Assembly: GCA_937968015.1 (NCBI GenBank)
Contig: CALBSO010000109.1
Location: forward strand, 1 to 64,000
Source of the DNA: an uncultured Thermomicrobia bacterium
GTDB taxonomy: Bacteria; Chloroflexota; Chloroflexia; Thermomicrobiales; JALYUS01
Reading direction: 5' to 3'
Length of the DNA: 64,000 bases
Under the pieces are notes generated by a model. That model did not search any database. It was given only the letters and a program-made list of their open reading frames with translations, and had not been told where the DNA came from. Of this stretch, positions 16,000 to 25,348 are shown piece by piece. The first letter of the stretch is position 1. Every line of letters begins with the position of its first letter. Made by a program: the position numbers and the translations under genes.

Positions 16000-17099
16000 C
16001 CATCGCCGTGGACGCGAGCCGGGCGTTGCCCGCGTATCGTACTGGGACGGAGCAGTACAGCGTCTTCCTCCTGCGCGCGCTGATGGCGCTGGAGACGCCG
16101 CATCATTGGCGGCTCTATGCGCCCGGCCCGGCCCCGGACGATCTCTTGCCGTTGCCGCCGCGCTGGGAATGGCGGACGATCACCTTTCCGCGCCTCTGGA
16201 CGCATCTACGGCTCTCGTGGGCGATGGCGCGCCACCGACCGGACGTGCTTTTTGTCCCGGCGCATGTCGTGCCGATTGTCCATCCGCGTGCGACGGTTGT
16301 GACGATCCACGATCTTGGCTATCTGCATTTCCCAGACGCACATCCCGTGTCGTCGCGCCGCTATCTCGACTGGTCCACGCGGTGGAGCGTCCGCGTGGCG
16401 CGGCGGGTGATTGCGGTTTCCGGCGCGACAGGCGATGATCTGATGACGATGCTCGATCTACCGGAAGAGAAAATCACCGTCGTCCATCACGGCGTTCGCC
16501 CGGTAGCGGTCCGACCATCGGACGATGCGGTGCAGGCAACATTGGAGCGACTGGGGGTTCATCGCCCCTATGTCCTTTTTCTTGGTACCGTGCAGCCTCG
16601 GAAAAACCTCCAGCGGCTGATCCAGGCATTCCGGCAGGTTGTGGACGCGGGGCTGTCACACAGGCTGGTGATCGCGGGGCGGATAGGCTGGCTTGCGGAG
16701 CCGATCGGCGCGGCGGTGGCAGCATGTGGGCTCACGGACCGCGTCCACTTCGCGGGCTACGTGGCGGACGGTGATTTGCCCGCGCTGTTTACCGGCGCGG
16801 ATGCCTTCGCCCTTCCGTCGCTCTATGAGGGGTTCGGCATGCCCGCGCTGGAAGCGTTAGCCTACGGCGTGCCGGTCGTCGCGTCGGACACCACGAGCCT
16901 ACCGGAGATCATCGGGGATGCGGGATTGCTTGTAGACCCGCTGGATGACGCGGCACTCGGCGCGGCGCTCGTGCGTGTACTCACGGACCAATCTCTCCGT
17001 GCCTGGCTCGCACTTGCCGGGCCGGCGCGGGCGGCACACTTCTCCTGGGAGCGATGCGCGCGGGAGACGCTCGCCGTGCTGGAAGGGGCGGCGGGGTGA
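15987..17099 (+). CDS. Glycosyltransferase family 4
   Basis: The protein has 370 residues with a retaining GT-B fold of the mannosyltransferase (WbaZ/MtfB-like) type. N-terminal AVDASRALPAYRTGTEQYS, then TIHDLGYLHFPDAHP, FLGTVQPRKNLQRLIQAF, and the C-lobe SLYEGFGMPALEALAYGVPV, the E-x7-E nucleotide-sugar motif. ATG overlaps the end of the previous gene by 13 bases. It fits with the flanking GT9 enzymes as part of one glycan-assembly operon. Confidence 0.9.
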   Translation: MRPVTIAVDASRALPAYRTGTEQYSVFLLRALMALETPHHWRLYAPGPAPDDLLPLPPRWEWRTITFPRLWTHLRLSWAMARHRPDVLFVPAHVVPIVHPRATVVTIHDLGYLHFPDAHPVSSRRYLDWSTRWSVRVARRVIAVSGATGDDLMTMLDLPEEKITVVHHGVRPVAVRPSDDAVQATLERLGVHRPYVLFLGTVQPRKNLQRLIQAFRQVVDAGLSHRLVIAGRIGWLAEPIGAAVAACGLTDRVHFAGYVADGDLPALFTGADAFALPSLYEGFGMPALEALAYGVPVVASDTTSLPEIIGDAGLLVDPLDDAALGAALVRVLTDQSLRAWLALAGPARAAHFSWERCARETLAVLEGAAG

Positions 17100-18232
17100 C
17101 TGACACGATTCGTCGCATCCTCATCGTGAAGTTGGCCGACATCGGCGACGCGATCGGCACGTTACCCGCCCTCCGCGCGCTGCGCGATCTGCTGCCCGAG
17201 GCACGGATTGACGCGCTCGTCGCCCCCGGCGCGCGGGTCGTGCTGGAACGCGAGCCATCTGTCAACGAAGTCTTGACACTGGCGAAGGAGGCGTACGATT
17301 CGCCGCGCGGTATCGCCAACCCGCGCGCGATCCGGGACCTTACCCGGTTCGGTCGGACACTTCGCGCGCGCCACTACAACGCCGTCATCTTCTTTCATCA
17401 CCTGACGACCGCATGGGGTGCGACGAAATACCGCGCGCTCGCCCTCGCGAGCGGCGCGCCAATCCGCGCGGGGCTGGACAATGGACGGGGCGACTTCCTT
17501 ACCCACACCGCGCGCGATCACGGCTTCGGCGCGAAGCCGGAATGGGCGTACTGGCTCGATGTTGTCGGCCTCCTCGGTGCAACCGCAAGTGATCCGCGGC
17601 CCGCTGTCGCGGTTTCCGCAGAGGCATTGGCGGAGGCACAGGCGATCGTTGGCGTGGGCGCGCCATACATCGCGCTGCATCCCGGTATCGGTGCGTTTGG
17701 CCCGGCGCGGCAGTGGTCGCCCGTGCGGATGGCGACGGTTGGCCAGGCGCTCGCGGCGGACGGCTACCGGCTCGTTATCACCGGCGGGCGGGACAGCCAC
17801 GCCCGTGACGCAGCGGACGTACTCTTGCGGCATCTCGGCCCGACATCCGCGCTCGATCTCACCGGCACAACCGACATCGCCGTTTCGGCGGCGATCTATG
17901 CCGGTGCGGCGCTCTTCATCGGCAGCGACAATGGGATGGCCCATCTCGCGGCGGCGGTCGGCGCGCGGTCCATCGTCATCTTTGGCCCCTCGAACCATCG
18001 CGCGTGGGCGCCCTACGGGGCGGTCGAATGCAATCCGGGTGTGCCGGATGTTCCCCCTGGCGCGCACGTTGTCGTCCTTCGCAGCACGGTCCCCTGTTCA
18101 CCATGCTTCTACACGGGCTACACGCTCGGTAGACCGCATGGCTGCCCGTCACGAAACTGCCTCGATCACGTTCAACCAAGTGATGTACTTGTTGTGGCGA
18201 ATCAATTGTTGGACTCTACTACCTCAATCTGA
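17096..18232 (+). CDS. Glycosyltransferase family 9, third copy
   Basis: 378 residues from the GTG at 17096, which overlaps the GT4 stop (GTGA) and has GGAAGGGG upstream; an ORF start at 17054 would add a tail read out of frame from GT4. Motifs: RILIVKLADIGDAIGTLPAL, LHPGIGAFGPARQW, LVITGGRDS, and FIGSDNGMAHLAAAVGARSI. The late SPCFYTGYTLGRPHGCPSRNC is a Cys-rich end shared with many GT9 proteins. Closing gene of the operon; the histidine kinase begins 39 bases further on. Confidence 0.88.
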   Translation: MTDTIRRILIVKLADIGDAIGTLPALRALRDLLPEARIDALVAPGARVVLEREPSVNEVLTLAKEAYDSPRGIANPRAIRDLTRFGRTLRARHYNAVIFFHHLTTAWGATKYRALALASGAPIRAGLDNGRGDFLTHTARDHGFGAKPEWAYWLDVVGLLGATASDPRPAVAVSAEALAEAQAIVGVGAPYIALHPGIGAFGPARQWSPVRMATVGQALAADGYRLVITGGRDSHARDAADVLLRHLGPTSALDLTGTTDIAVSAAIYAGAALFIGSDNGMAHLAAAVGARSIVIFGPSNHRAWAPYGAVECNPGVPDVPPGAHVVVLRSTVPCSPCFYTGYTLGRPHGCPSRNCLDHVQPSDVLVVANQLLDSTTSI

Positions 18233-18271
18233 CAGCGCGCATGAGTCCGACAGTACGATGGGCGGTAGGGA

Positions 18272-21200
18272 ATGAGCGTTCAGACGGATGTCCGGGACGA
18301 ACTGCTCGCAACGATCTTGAAGACGGCGCCCGTCGGTATCGTCGTGATCGAGCCCGACACGCTACGGATTCTGCTCGCCAACGAGCAAGTCAAGCATATC
18401 CTCGACCCGGAATGGCTCGATCGCGATCTCACCGGCTATACGTTCCAGGACGTGTTCAACGAGAGTACCGCCGCACAATTCCACGCGGTCGTACAGGATG
18501 TGGCGCGCACCGGTCGTGTGCTCCATGTTCAGGATTACGCGTATGACGGCTTCGCGCGCGGCCGCACGTACTGGACCTACGACATCACCCCGCTGCATGA
18601 CAATGCCGGGCATTGCTATGCGGTGATGCTCAGTTCGATCGAGACGACCGCGCACGTTCTCGCGCAACAGCGCCTCGAAGAGACGAACGCCGCGCTCACC
18701 GCGATTAACGCGCTCGCGCTGCGCGTCAACGCGACGAAGGACCTCCCGACGATCTTCCAGTATGCGCTCGATACGCTGATTGAACTCCTCCGGCTCGACC
18801 AGGGTGGGGTCGGACGAATGGACTACCACGACCGGGCATTGCGCCTCGTCGCGGATCACTCGCCGCGCGCGTTCCGCCGCGACATTCGCGTCCCACTCGA
18901 TACGAGCGATACCCTCCGATGGCTGCGCGCGGAGAAAAAGGCGCTCGCCATCGCGGACGTGGAGACCGACCGGCGAGTATCCGAAGATGAGCGGGCGATA
19001 CTCGTCGCGAACAACGTCAAATCCGCCTTATTCGTGCCGATCATCGTAGATGACGACCTGTTCGGCACGCTTGGACTGGATTCGACGACAGCAGCACGAT
19101 CGTTCACCGCCGATGAGATTGCGCTCGCCGAGACAGTGAGCAATCAACTCGCGGTCGCCATCCGCAATGCCGAGCTGCACGAGCAGATGCAGCAGCGCAT
19201 GACGGAACTCGCCACGCTCGCTGAGGTCAGCGCAACGGTTGCGGCTTCACTCGATTTTGATGAGGTCGTGAATCGCGTCCTTGCCGCGATTGCCGCGTTT
19301 ATTCCGCATGACCGGGCGTTCCTGATGCTGGACGAGACGCCGGAGGCGCTACGCGTGGTCGCTGCACGCTCGATCTCCGCGCCAGGTGGTCCAAAACTCG
19401 GCGAGCTCGTCCCAAAGAAGGAGAGCCTGAACGGGTGGGTGTTCGAGCATTGCGAGCCGCTCCGTGTCGCGGACGTCCGCGATCCACGCCAGACGGCACG
19501 GACGTTTATCCCGCCCACGCGCGATCCCCAACTCCGGGCGGTGCTCTGCGTGCCACTCGTCGCGCGCGAGCAGGCGATCGGCACCATTTACCTTGCACGT
19601 TACGTCCCGAATGCATACACCGACCAGGACCTGGATCGGTTGCGGGTCGTGGCGACGCAAGCCGCCGCCGCGATCGGAAACGCCTTGCTCTATCGCGAGG
19701 TTTCCGCCCGCGCGACCGAACTCGCGACGCTCAACGAAGTAACGATCACGCTCGCCGGCTCACTCACGCTGGCCGATGTTCTGAGCCGCATCCTCGAAGA
19801 GATCGCGCGGGTCGTCCCATATGACGCGGCGTTCGTCGCGCTGCCGACGCAGGACAGGGCGCATCTGACGGTCGTCTCTCAGCGTGGTACGCGGACTATT
19901 CACGCGCACGGAGCCGAATTGCCGGTGGATCGCAGCATCATTGGCCGCGTCTTCCGAGAGAATGAACCGGTGTTATTGCCGAATGTTGCCGCTGCGCACG
20001 AATGGCTGGCAATTGCCTACTATAACCCCGATGAGATGCCGGTTTACGAACGTGCCGTGATAGCGGTGCCGCTGCGGGCGATGGAGGACACGGTCGGCGT
20101 TCTCTATCTCATGCGGGATCAGCGCGATGGCTATGCCGCCGCCGACTTGGAACGCTTGCTCCGCTTCACACCGGTGATGGGCGTCGCCGTCGCCAACGCG
20201 CATCTCTACACGCACAGCCAGCACCAGGTCGGCCAGTTGCAGCGGCTCAATGACGAACTGGAGACGCTGCGGGAGGTTGGGCTCGCCACAACCGGCACGC
20301 TCGATCTCCCGGCCGTCCTCCGCCGCGTGCTGGCGGAAATCTCGCGCGTTGTACCCTATCAGCAGGGGATGATCTGCCTCGATGTGCCGGAACGGGGCGT
20401 GCTGCGCATCGAGGCGGGTACCGGCTCAGTCATCGAACCACTCCTCGGTACCGAGATGCAGATTGATCAGAGCCTGAACGGAACCGTCTATACACGGGGC
20501 GAAACCGTCTGTGTGGACGATTTCTGGGAATCGGACGAATGGCTGGCACGCTCGCACCGTATCACTGTCCAGCCGGACGATTTGCGTAGCATCCTCTGTG
20601 CGCCGCTTCGGATCGGCGGGCAGAGCATCGGCACGATTTACCTCGCCCACGGGAAGCCCGCGATGTACCATGACGAGGATGTGGACCGGATCGTGCGATA
20701 CAGCAGCCAGGTCGCGGTGGCGGTGGCGAACGCGCGCCTCTTCGAGCAGGTGCGGCGGCAGGTGGACGAACTGCGCTCGCTCAACTCCGAACTGGAGACG
20801 ATGCATGAAATCGGCATGGCGGTCAGCACGTCGCTCGATCCGGCGGTCGTCCTGCCCCGCGTCCTGACGGAGATCCGCCGGATCATCCCCGCCGAATCCG
20901 GCTACGTCACCCTCCTCGAACCGGACGGCGAGACGCTCCGCATCGTCGGCGATTTTGGCTTCGATACGCCACGGACAGGCGAGCGGATGCCCGTGAGTAA
21001 GAGCATCAACGGGCAGATTATCAAGGCCCGCCGCACATTCCGCATTGGCGACGTGTGGGGCGACCCCGCATGGCAAGTGGGGTGGCATGCCGCCCCCGCG
21101 CAGATCGCGCCGCGCATGCGTAACCTGCTCGGCACGCCACTGATCGTCGCGGACGCCGTGATCGGGACGCTCTATCTCGTCCATAGCGAGACGGACATCT

Positions 21201-22045
21201 TCACCGAGCGGGACGAGGCACGGCTCGAACAATACGCGGCGCAGACGTCAATCGCAGTCGCAAACGCGCGGCTCTACGAGCAGATTCAGGCACAGGTGGC
21301 GGAGTTGCGCCGCTTGAACAGCGACCTCGAAACAGCGAACCAGCACAAGAGCGAGTTCCTCGCCACGATGAGCCACGAACTGCGCACGCCGCTGAACGCG
21401 ATTATCGGCTTCTCGGAGTTGCTGGCGGATGATATCGTCATCAATGACGACGAACGCCGCGAATGCCTGTCGGACATCCACTCCAGCGCGCAACATCTCC
21501 TCTCACTCATTAACGATGTGCTCGATGTCGCGAAGATTGAGTCCGGCAAGATGGAGATGCGCCCGGTCGCGTTCGCGGTCGCGGATGAACTCCGGGAAGC
21601 CGAACGCCTGATGGCCCCGCTCGTCTTGAACAATCAGCAGACGCTCGCCGTCACCGTCGTTCCGGGGACGCCACGCATCTACGCGGATCGGGCGCGGTTC
21701 CGGCAGATCGTCCTCAACGTCCTCTCGAACGCGAACAAGTTCACGCCCGAGGGCGGGAGCATCACCATCGTGGCAGAGGGAGACGACGATCAGGTACGTA
21801 TCCGCATCACGGACACCGGCATCGGCATTCACCCGGAGGACGCGCCGAAGGTCTTCGAGGCGTTCCGGCAGATTGACGGCTCGCTTTCGCGCCGCTACAA
21901 CGGCACGGGCCTCGGCCTCGCGCTCACCAAGCGCCTCGTCGAGTTGCAGTATGGCTCGATTGACTTCGAGAGCGAACCGGGCCGCGGCACGACATTCACG
22001 ATCACATTGCCTGCGGCACAGGAAGGACTGAGGACTGAGGGCTGA
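18272..22045 (+). CDS. PAS + five-GAF soluble sensor histidine kinase
   Basis: The protein has 1257 residues. A PAS domain (about 10-120) is followed by five GAF domains at about 159-296, 328-468, 500-640, 679-819 and 856-997. Each closes with a near-identical helix (AVANARLYEQ-like) every 172-179 residues, evidence of internal duplication. Then HisKA with SHELRTPLNAIIGFSE (phospho-acceptor His1035) and HATPase_c: N-box NVLSNANKFTPEGG, DTGIGIHPED, GTGLGLALTKRL. No membrane segment or receiver domain, so it is cytoplasmic with an unknown partner regulator. The final residues GLRTEG and the stop are read from a GGACTGA heptamer array. The ATG follows a weak GGGA. Confidence 0.92.
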   Translation: MSVQTDVRDELLATILKTAPVGIVVIEPDTLRILLANEQVKHILDPEWLDRDLTGYTFQDVFNESTAAQFHAVVQDVARTGRVLHVQDYAYDGFARGRTYWTYDITPLHDNAGHCYAVMLSSIETTAHVLAQQRLEETNAALTAINALALRVNATKDLPTIFQYALDTLIELLRLDQGGVGRMDYHDRALRLVADHSPRAFRRDIRVPLDTSDTLRWLRAEKKALAIADVETDRRVSEDERAILVANNVKSALFVPIIVDDDLFGTLGLDSTTAARSFTADEIALAETVSNQLAVAIRNAELHEQMQQRMTELATLAEVSATVAASLDFDEVVNRVLAAIAAFIPHDRAFLMLDETPEALRVVAARSISAPGGPKLGELVPKKESLNGWVFEHCEPLRVADVRDPRQTARTFIPPTRDPQLRAVLCVPLVAREQAIGTIYLARYVPNAYTDQDLDRLRVVATQAAAAIGNALLYREVSARATELATLNEVTITLAGSLTLADVLSRILEEIARVVPYDAAFVALPTQDRAHLTVVSQRGTRTIHAHGAELPVDRSIIGRVFRENEPVLLPNVAAAHEWLAIAYYNPDEMPVYERAVIAVPLRAMEDTVGVLYLMRDQRDGYAAADLERLLRFTPVMGVAVANAHLYTHSQHQVGQLQRLNDELETLREVGLATTGTLDLPAVLRRVLAEISRVVPYQQGMICLDVPERGVLRIEAGTGSVIEPLLGTEMQIDQSLNGTVYTRGETVCVDDFWESDEWLARSHRITVQPDDLRSILCAPLRIGGQSIGTIYLAHGKPAMYHDEDVDRIVRYSSQVAVAVANARLFEQVRRQVDELRSLNSELETMHEIGMAVSTSLDPAVVLPRVLTEIRRIIPAESGYVTLLEPDGETLRIVGDFGFDTPRTGERMPVSKSINGQIIKARRTFRIGDVWGDPAWQVGWHAAPAQIAPRMRNLLGTPLIVADAVIGTLYLVHSETDIFTERDEARLEQYAAQTSIAVANARLYEQIQAQVAELRRLNSDLETANQHKSEFLATMSHELRTPLNAIIGFSELLADDIVINDDERRECLSDIHSSAQHLLSLINDVLDVAKIESGKMEMRPVAFAVADELREAERLMAPLVLNNQQTLAVTVVPGTPRIYADRARFRQIVLNVLSNANKFTPEGGSITIVAEGDDDQVRIRITDTGIGIHPEDAPKVFEAFRQIDGSLSRRYNGTGLGLALTKRLVELQYGSIDFESEPGRGTTFTITLPAAQEGLRTEG

Positions 22046-22148
22046 GAATTCCGCCCTTGCCGTCATTGCTCGCTTCTCACTCTCGTTCCCTGCCGTCGCC
22101 GTACTGATACGTGGCGGCGAATCACGCTCAGTCCTCAGTCCTCAGTCC
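22025..22148. repeat. Inverted pair of heptamer arrays (GGACTGA x3 / TCAGTCC x3)
   Basis: GGACTGA, GGACTGA and GGGCTGA fill 22025-22045; three exact TCAGTCC units fill 22128-22148. The two arrays are reverse complements across about 80 bases, so the transcript could form a 20-bp stem. The first array supplies the last codons and TGA of the histidine kinase. Confidence 0.9.
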
Positions 22149-22234
22149 TTTCCCCCTCGTTGTGGAACCGCTGCGTGCCGGTGGTCGTATCTTCTGCAGG
22201 GGCCTGTTATGATATGACGCAACCGGAGGACGTT

Positions 22235-23278
22235 ATGACTGACACTGACGCTCGTATGCGCTACGCACAATCCGCACCGACCCACCGACCAAGCAGGCTG
22301 GACCGGATTCCCGGCTATCGCGGCTACCACGAGAAGGAGGAGCGGCGCGATGCCGATGGCGCGCTTCGGCGGATGCTCGCGCAGGATTACGCTGAGCAGC
22401 ACGCGCGGCTGACCCGCGTGCAACAAACGCTGCTCGCCGCGCGCCGTCTCGACCAACTCGCGCCGGTGGATCAAGCCGCCGGGCGGCTCAATCACTTCAT
22501 TGACCGTGTGCGCACCGCGACCTACGGCTACGCCGGGTTGCGGGATACGGTGCAGGTGAATGAGCGCGCCCTCGATCAACTCTACCAGTTCGACCTCGCC
22601 CTCGCGGATGGTGTGGACGAAGTCGGTGCGAAGGTGAATGCGATCGAGCAGGCAGCCGAGAGCGGCGGCGATCTACATGCGCCGCTCGCCGATCTCGATC
22701 GCACGGTGCAGGACTTGCAGGAGCGGTTCAATGCACGGGCCGATGTCTTCCAGACCGGCCAGCCGACCGAGAATACGAAACTCTTCGATGTCGTCAAAAC
22801 GCCCGCGATGCTGCCGACGACGACCGAGACGCTGCCGCTCCTCAATCTCAATGACGCGGTGACGGTGGATGGTCAGGATTGGCTCGTCGCCGCGCGCACC
22901 CGCGTGGACGGCCCGACGCCGTGGATCGACTATCTCCTGCGCGATGGCGAGATGACGAAGTGGCTGATCGTGCCGGGTGATGCGTCGCGGCCGATGGCGC
23001 TGACCGAACAGGTGGACTTCTGGACGCGCGTCCCGCCCGTCACCCCGCTGATTTTCGGCGGCGTCACCTACTCACTCGTCGAGCACCTGAGCGGCGCGGG
23101 CACGATCACGGGCGCGGCGGGCGAGCGGACGGGAAACGTCAACGCCTACGTCTATTCTGGCGTGGATGGCGCGTATCTTGTCCTCCGCGACTGGGGGAGC
23201 GATCGGCAGGCGCTCGTCGGCCGCACCGTGGATCGAAACGACGTGGAAATGTATCCGCGCGGGAGCAACGCGCAGTAG
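22235..23278 (+). CDS. DUF4178-like domain protein of the PspA cluster
   Basis: A 347-residue protein. The first 200 residues are helical and coiled-coil-like (RMLAQDYAEQHARLTRVQQT and onward). The C-terminal half resembles DUF4178: NLNDAVTVDGQDWLVAARTR, then IDYLLRDGEMTKWLIVPGD, and a late YVYSGVDGAYLVLRDWG. ATG at 22235 is preferred, with GGAGG five bases upstream and a TATGAT -10 at 22208-22213. An in-frame upstream start at 22160 would lie before that promoter. It is followed by pspA and an SPFH/zinc-ribbon gene, so a role in membrane-stress response is inferred from context. Confidence 0.7.
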   Translation: MTDTDARMRYAQSAPTHRPSRLDRIPGYRGYHEKEERRDADGALRRMLAQDYAEQHARLTRVQQTLLAARRLDQLAPVDQAAGRLNHFIDRVRTATYGYAGLRDTVQVNERALDQLYQFDLALADGVDEVGAKVNAIEQAAESGGDLHAPLADLDRTVQDLQERFNARADVFQTGQPTENTKLFDVVKTPAMLPTTTETLPLLNLNDAVTVDGQDWLVAARTRVDGPTPWIDYLLRDGEMTKWLIVPGDASRPMALTEQVDFWTRVPPVTPLIFGGVTYSLVEHLSGAGTITGAAGERTGNVNAYVYSGVDGAYLVLRDWGSDRQALVGRTVDRNDVEMYPRGSNAQ

Positions 23279-23308
23279 TCACTATACGGGTGGGTGAGGG
23301 CGGTTCGC

Positions 23309-23336
23309 TCAGTCCTTAGTCCTCAGTCCTTAGTCC
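23309..23336. repeat. Heptamer array (TCAGTCC/TTAGTCC alternating, 4 units)
   Basis: Four perfect 7-base units alternate TCAGTCC and TTAGTCC immediately before the ribosome binding site of pspA. The unit is the same as in the array at 22128-22148. Confidence 0.9.
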
Positions 23337-23360
23337 TGAAGCGACCGAAGGGAGCGTTTG

Positions 23361-24239
23361 ATGGGTATTCTCGACCGGATGACACGGCTGATTCGCGCCA
23401 ATGTCAACGACATGGTTGACCACGCCGAAGACCCCGCGAAAATGCTGGATCAGTTGATCCGGGAAATGAACGACCAGATTCACATGGCACGCGGGCAGGT
23501 CGCGGCGATGATCGCGCAGGAAAAAGAACTGCAAATGGACTACGACCAATCCTCCCGGCAAGCCTCCGAGTGGGAGCGCAAGGCGGAACTCGCCGTGACG
23601 CAGGGGAAGGATGATCTCGCGCGGGAAGCATTGCGCCGCAAGCGGGACAACGACGAGCACGCGCAAGTCTATTCCTCCAACCTGCAATCCCAGCAGGAGA
23701 TGGTCACGAAACTGAAGATGCAGTTGCAGCAGTTAGAGGCGAAGTACGAGTCCGCCCGCGCCAACCGGGACGTGCTGATCGCACGGCAGCGGCGGGCCGA
23801 GGCGGTACAGAAAGTCTCCAGCACGATGTCCGGCCTGAAATCGCTGGAGCCGGGTGAGGAATTGGATCGCATGGAGCGGCGCATCCGTTCCAACGAAGCC
23901 AAAGCGCTCGCCGAGCAGGATCTCGCCTCCGATTCGATGGCCGCACAGTTCGCTGAACTCGACAGCGGCCTTGAAGTGGAAGACGACCTCGCGAAATTAA
24001 AGGCGCGCGTGCAGGGCGGCGGCCAGGCTGCGCTCCCGGCGGGCCAGAGCATGGACGAACTCGCCACCCTCAAAGCGCGCATGGGTGTCCACGAAGGCGC
24101 GGCACTCCCCGCCGGTGACATGCAGTCTCCCGGCACGGCAAATACGACGAACGCACAGAGCAATGAGCAACGAGCAACGAGCAACGAGGCGAGTGAGCAA
24201 CCGCATCCGCAGTCGCCGCCACCCGGGAGGCAGCAATAA
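23361..24239 (+). CDS. pspA: PspA/IM30-family membrane-stress protein
   Basis: PspA/Vipp1 proteins form ESCRT-III-like helical coats that protect or repair the cytoplasmic membrane. The 292 residues start with an amphipathic helix (MGILDRMTRLIRANVNDMVD), then EDPAKMLDQLIREMNDQI and a long coiled coil to about residue 215. The ATG at 23361 has AAGGGAG about six bases away. The C-terminal tail beyond residue 220 is low complexity; AQSNEQRATSNEASEQ is encoded by a GAGCAAC heptamer array and ends in Pro-rich residues. Flanked by a DUF4178-like gene and an SPFH gene, like the B. subtilis ydjFGHI arrangement. Confidence 0.92.
   Translation: MGILDRMTRLIRANVNDMVDHAEDPAKMLDQLIREMNDQIHMARGQVAAMIAQEKELQMDYDQSSRQASEWERKAELAVTQGKDDLAREALRRKRDNDEHAQVYSSNLQSQQEMVTKLKMQLQQLEAKYESARANRDVLIARQRRAEAVQKVSSTMSGLKSLEPGEELDRMERRIRSNEAKALAEQDLASDSMAAQFAELDSGLEVEDDLAKLKARVQGGGQAALPAGQSMDELATLKARMGVHEGAALPAGDMQSPGTANTTNAQSNEQRATSNEASEQPHPQSPPPGRQQ
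24158..24188. repeat. Heptamer array GAGCAAT/GAGCAAC inside pspA
   Basis: One GAGCAAT and three GAGCAAC units plus a partial unit, read as codons for the PspA tail. A reverse-complement piece (ATTGCTC GTTGCTT) lies at 24273-24286 after the stop, giving a potential stem. Confidence 0.88.
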
Positions 24240-24307
24240 GGCTGCAGTTATGAGCGGCGCGGGCAAAAACGTATTGCTCGTTGCTTTCGCGACAAAGGAG
24301 CGTTTCC

Positions 24308-25324
24308 GTGGCGGTTTTAGATGTCATTGAATGGGTAGATCAGGGGAGTAATGAGATCGTCCACCGGGTGCCGGAGTACGGCTCCGGCGAGTTCCGGCTC
24401 GGCTCGCAATGCATCGTGCGCGACAGCCAGGTGGCGGTCTTCTTCCGGGATGGCAAGGCGCTCGACACGCTGCCGCCGGGGCGGCACACGCTCTCGACGC
24501 AAAACATCCCGATCCTCGCGGGCATTCTCAGCCTGCCGTTTGGGCACAAATCACCCTTCCGCGCCGAGGTCGTCTTTGTCTCGCTCAAAGAATTCCTCGA
24601 CATGAAGTGGGGGACGCCGCAGCCGATCATTTACCGGGACAGCGACCTCGGTGTCGTGCGGTTGCGATCGTTCGGAACCTACGCGATGCGCGTGGTGGAC
24701 TCGCAACTCTTCGTCAACACGATCGTCGGGACGCAGGGTGTCTTCCGCGCGGAAGACATCGGTAACTACCTCCGCTCGATCATCGTCCAGCAACTGACGG
24801 TGCTGATGGGCCAGGTGATGAAGAGCATCCTCGATCTTGCCGTGATGTACGAGCAACTGGCGCTGGCGACGAAGACCGCTGTCGCGGATCAGTTCGCGGC
24901 GTACGGCCTGCAACTGGACACGTTCCAGATTGGCGCGATCACACCGCCGGACGAAGTGCAGGCGAAGATTGACGAGCGGTCGAGCATAGGCGCACTGGGC
25001 AATCTCGATCAGTATATGAAGTACCGCACCGCGCAGGCGATCGGCGATGCCGCCAATAATCCCGGCAGCGGCGGCGATGCACTGGGCGCGGGCATCGGCT
25101 TCGGCCTCGGTAGCCAGATCGCGAGCGCGATGCGGCAGCAGACACAAGAGCAACCGCAGCAACCAGTAGCCAGTAGCCAGCCTTCTCCAGCCCCATCAGC
25201 GGCTGGGAGCGCGCCGACAACAGGGCCGAAGTTCTGCCCGAATTGCGGCTTTGGTCTGACCGCGATGCCGGACGGTGGCCCACCGAAGTTCTGCCCGAAC
25301 TGCGGGAATAAGCTGCGGGAGTGA
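24308..25324 (+). CDS. SPFH-domain protein with double zinc ribbon (YdjI-like)
   Basis: 338 residues from the GTG at 24308 (GGAG seven bases upstream). The body is the SPFH/virion-core-like domain: IEWVDQGSNEIVHRVPEYG, GSQCIVRDSQVAVFFRDG, a DSDLGVVRLRSFGTYAMRV stretch, then an alpha-helical region. A Gln/Pro/Ser linker (encoded partly by CAGTAGC heptamers, 25164-25177) leads to two CPNC zinc ribbons (KFCPNCGFGL and KFCPNCGNKL), each with one CxxC, which may pair into one four-Cys site. B. subtilis YdjI, a PspA-operon partner, has the same design; recruitment to membranes with PspA is inferred. Confidence 0.85.
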   Translation: MAVLDVIEWVDQGSNEIVHRVPEYGSGEFRLGSQCIVRDSQVAVFFRDGKALDTLPPGRHTLSTQNIPILAGILSLPFGHKSPFRAEVVFVSLKEFLDMKWGTPQPIIYRDSDLGVVRLRSFGTYAMRVVDSQLFVNTIVGTQGVFRAEDIGNYLRSIIVQQLTVLMGQVMKSILDLAVMYEQLALATKTAVADQFAAYGLQLDTFQIGAITPPDEVQAKIDERSSIGALGNLDQYMKYRTAQAIGDAANNPGSGGDALGAGIGFGLGSQIASAMRQQTQEQPQQPVASSQPSPAPSAAGSAPTTGPKFCPNCGFGLTAMPDGGPPKFCPNCGNKLRE

Positions 25325-25348
25325 GGGGGAACCTCACCCCCCAACCAA

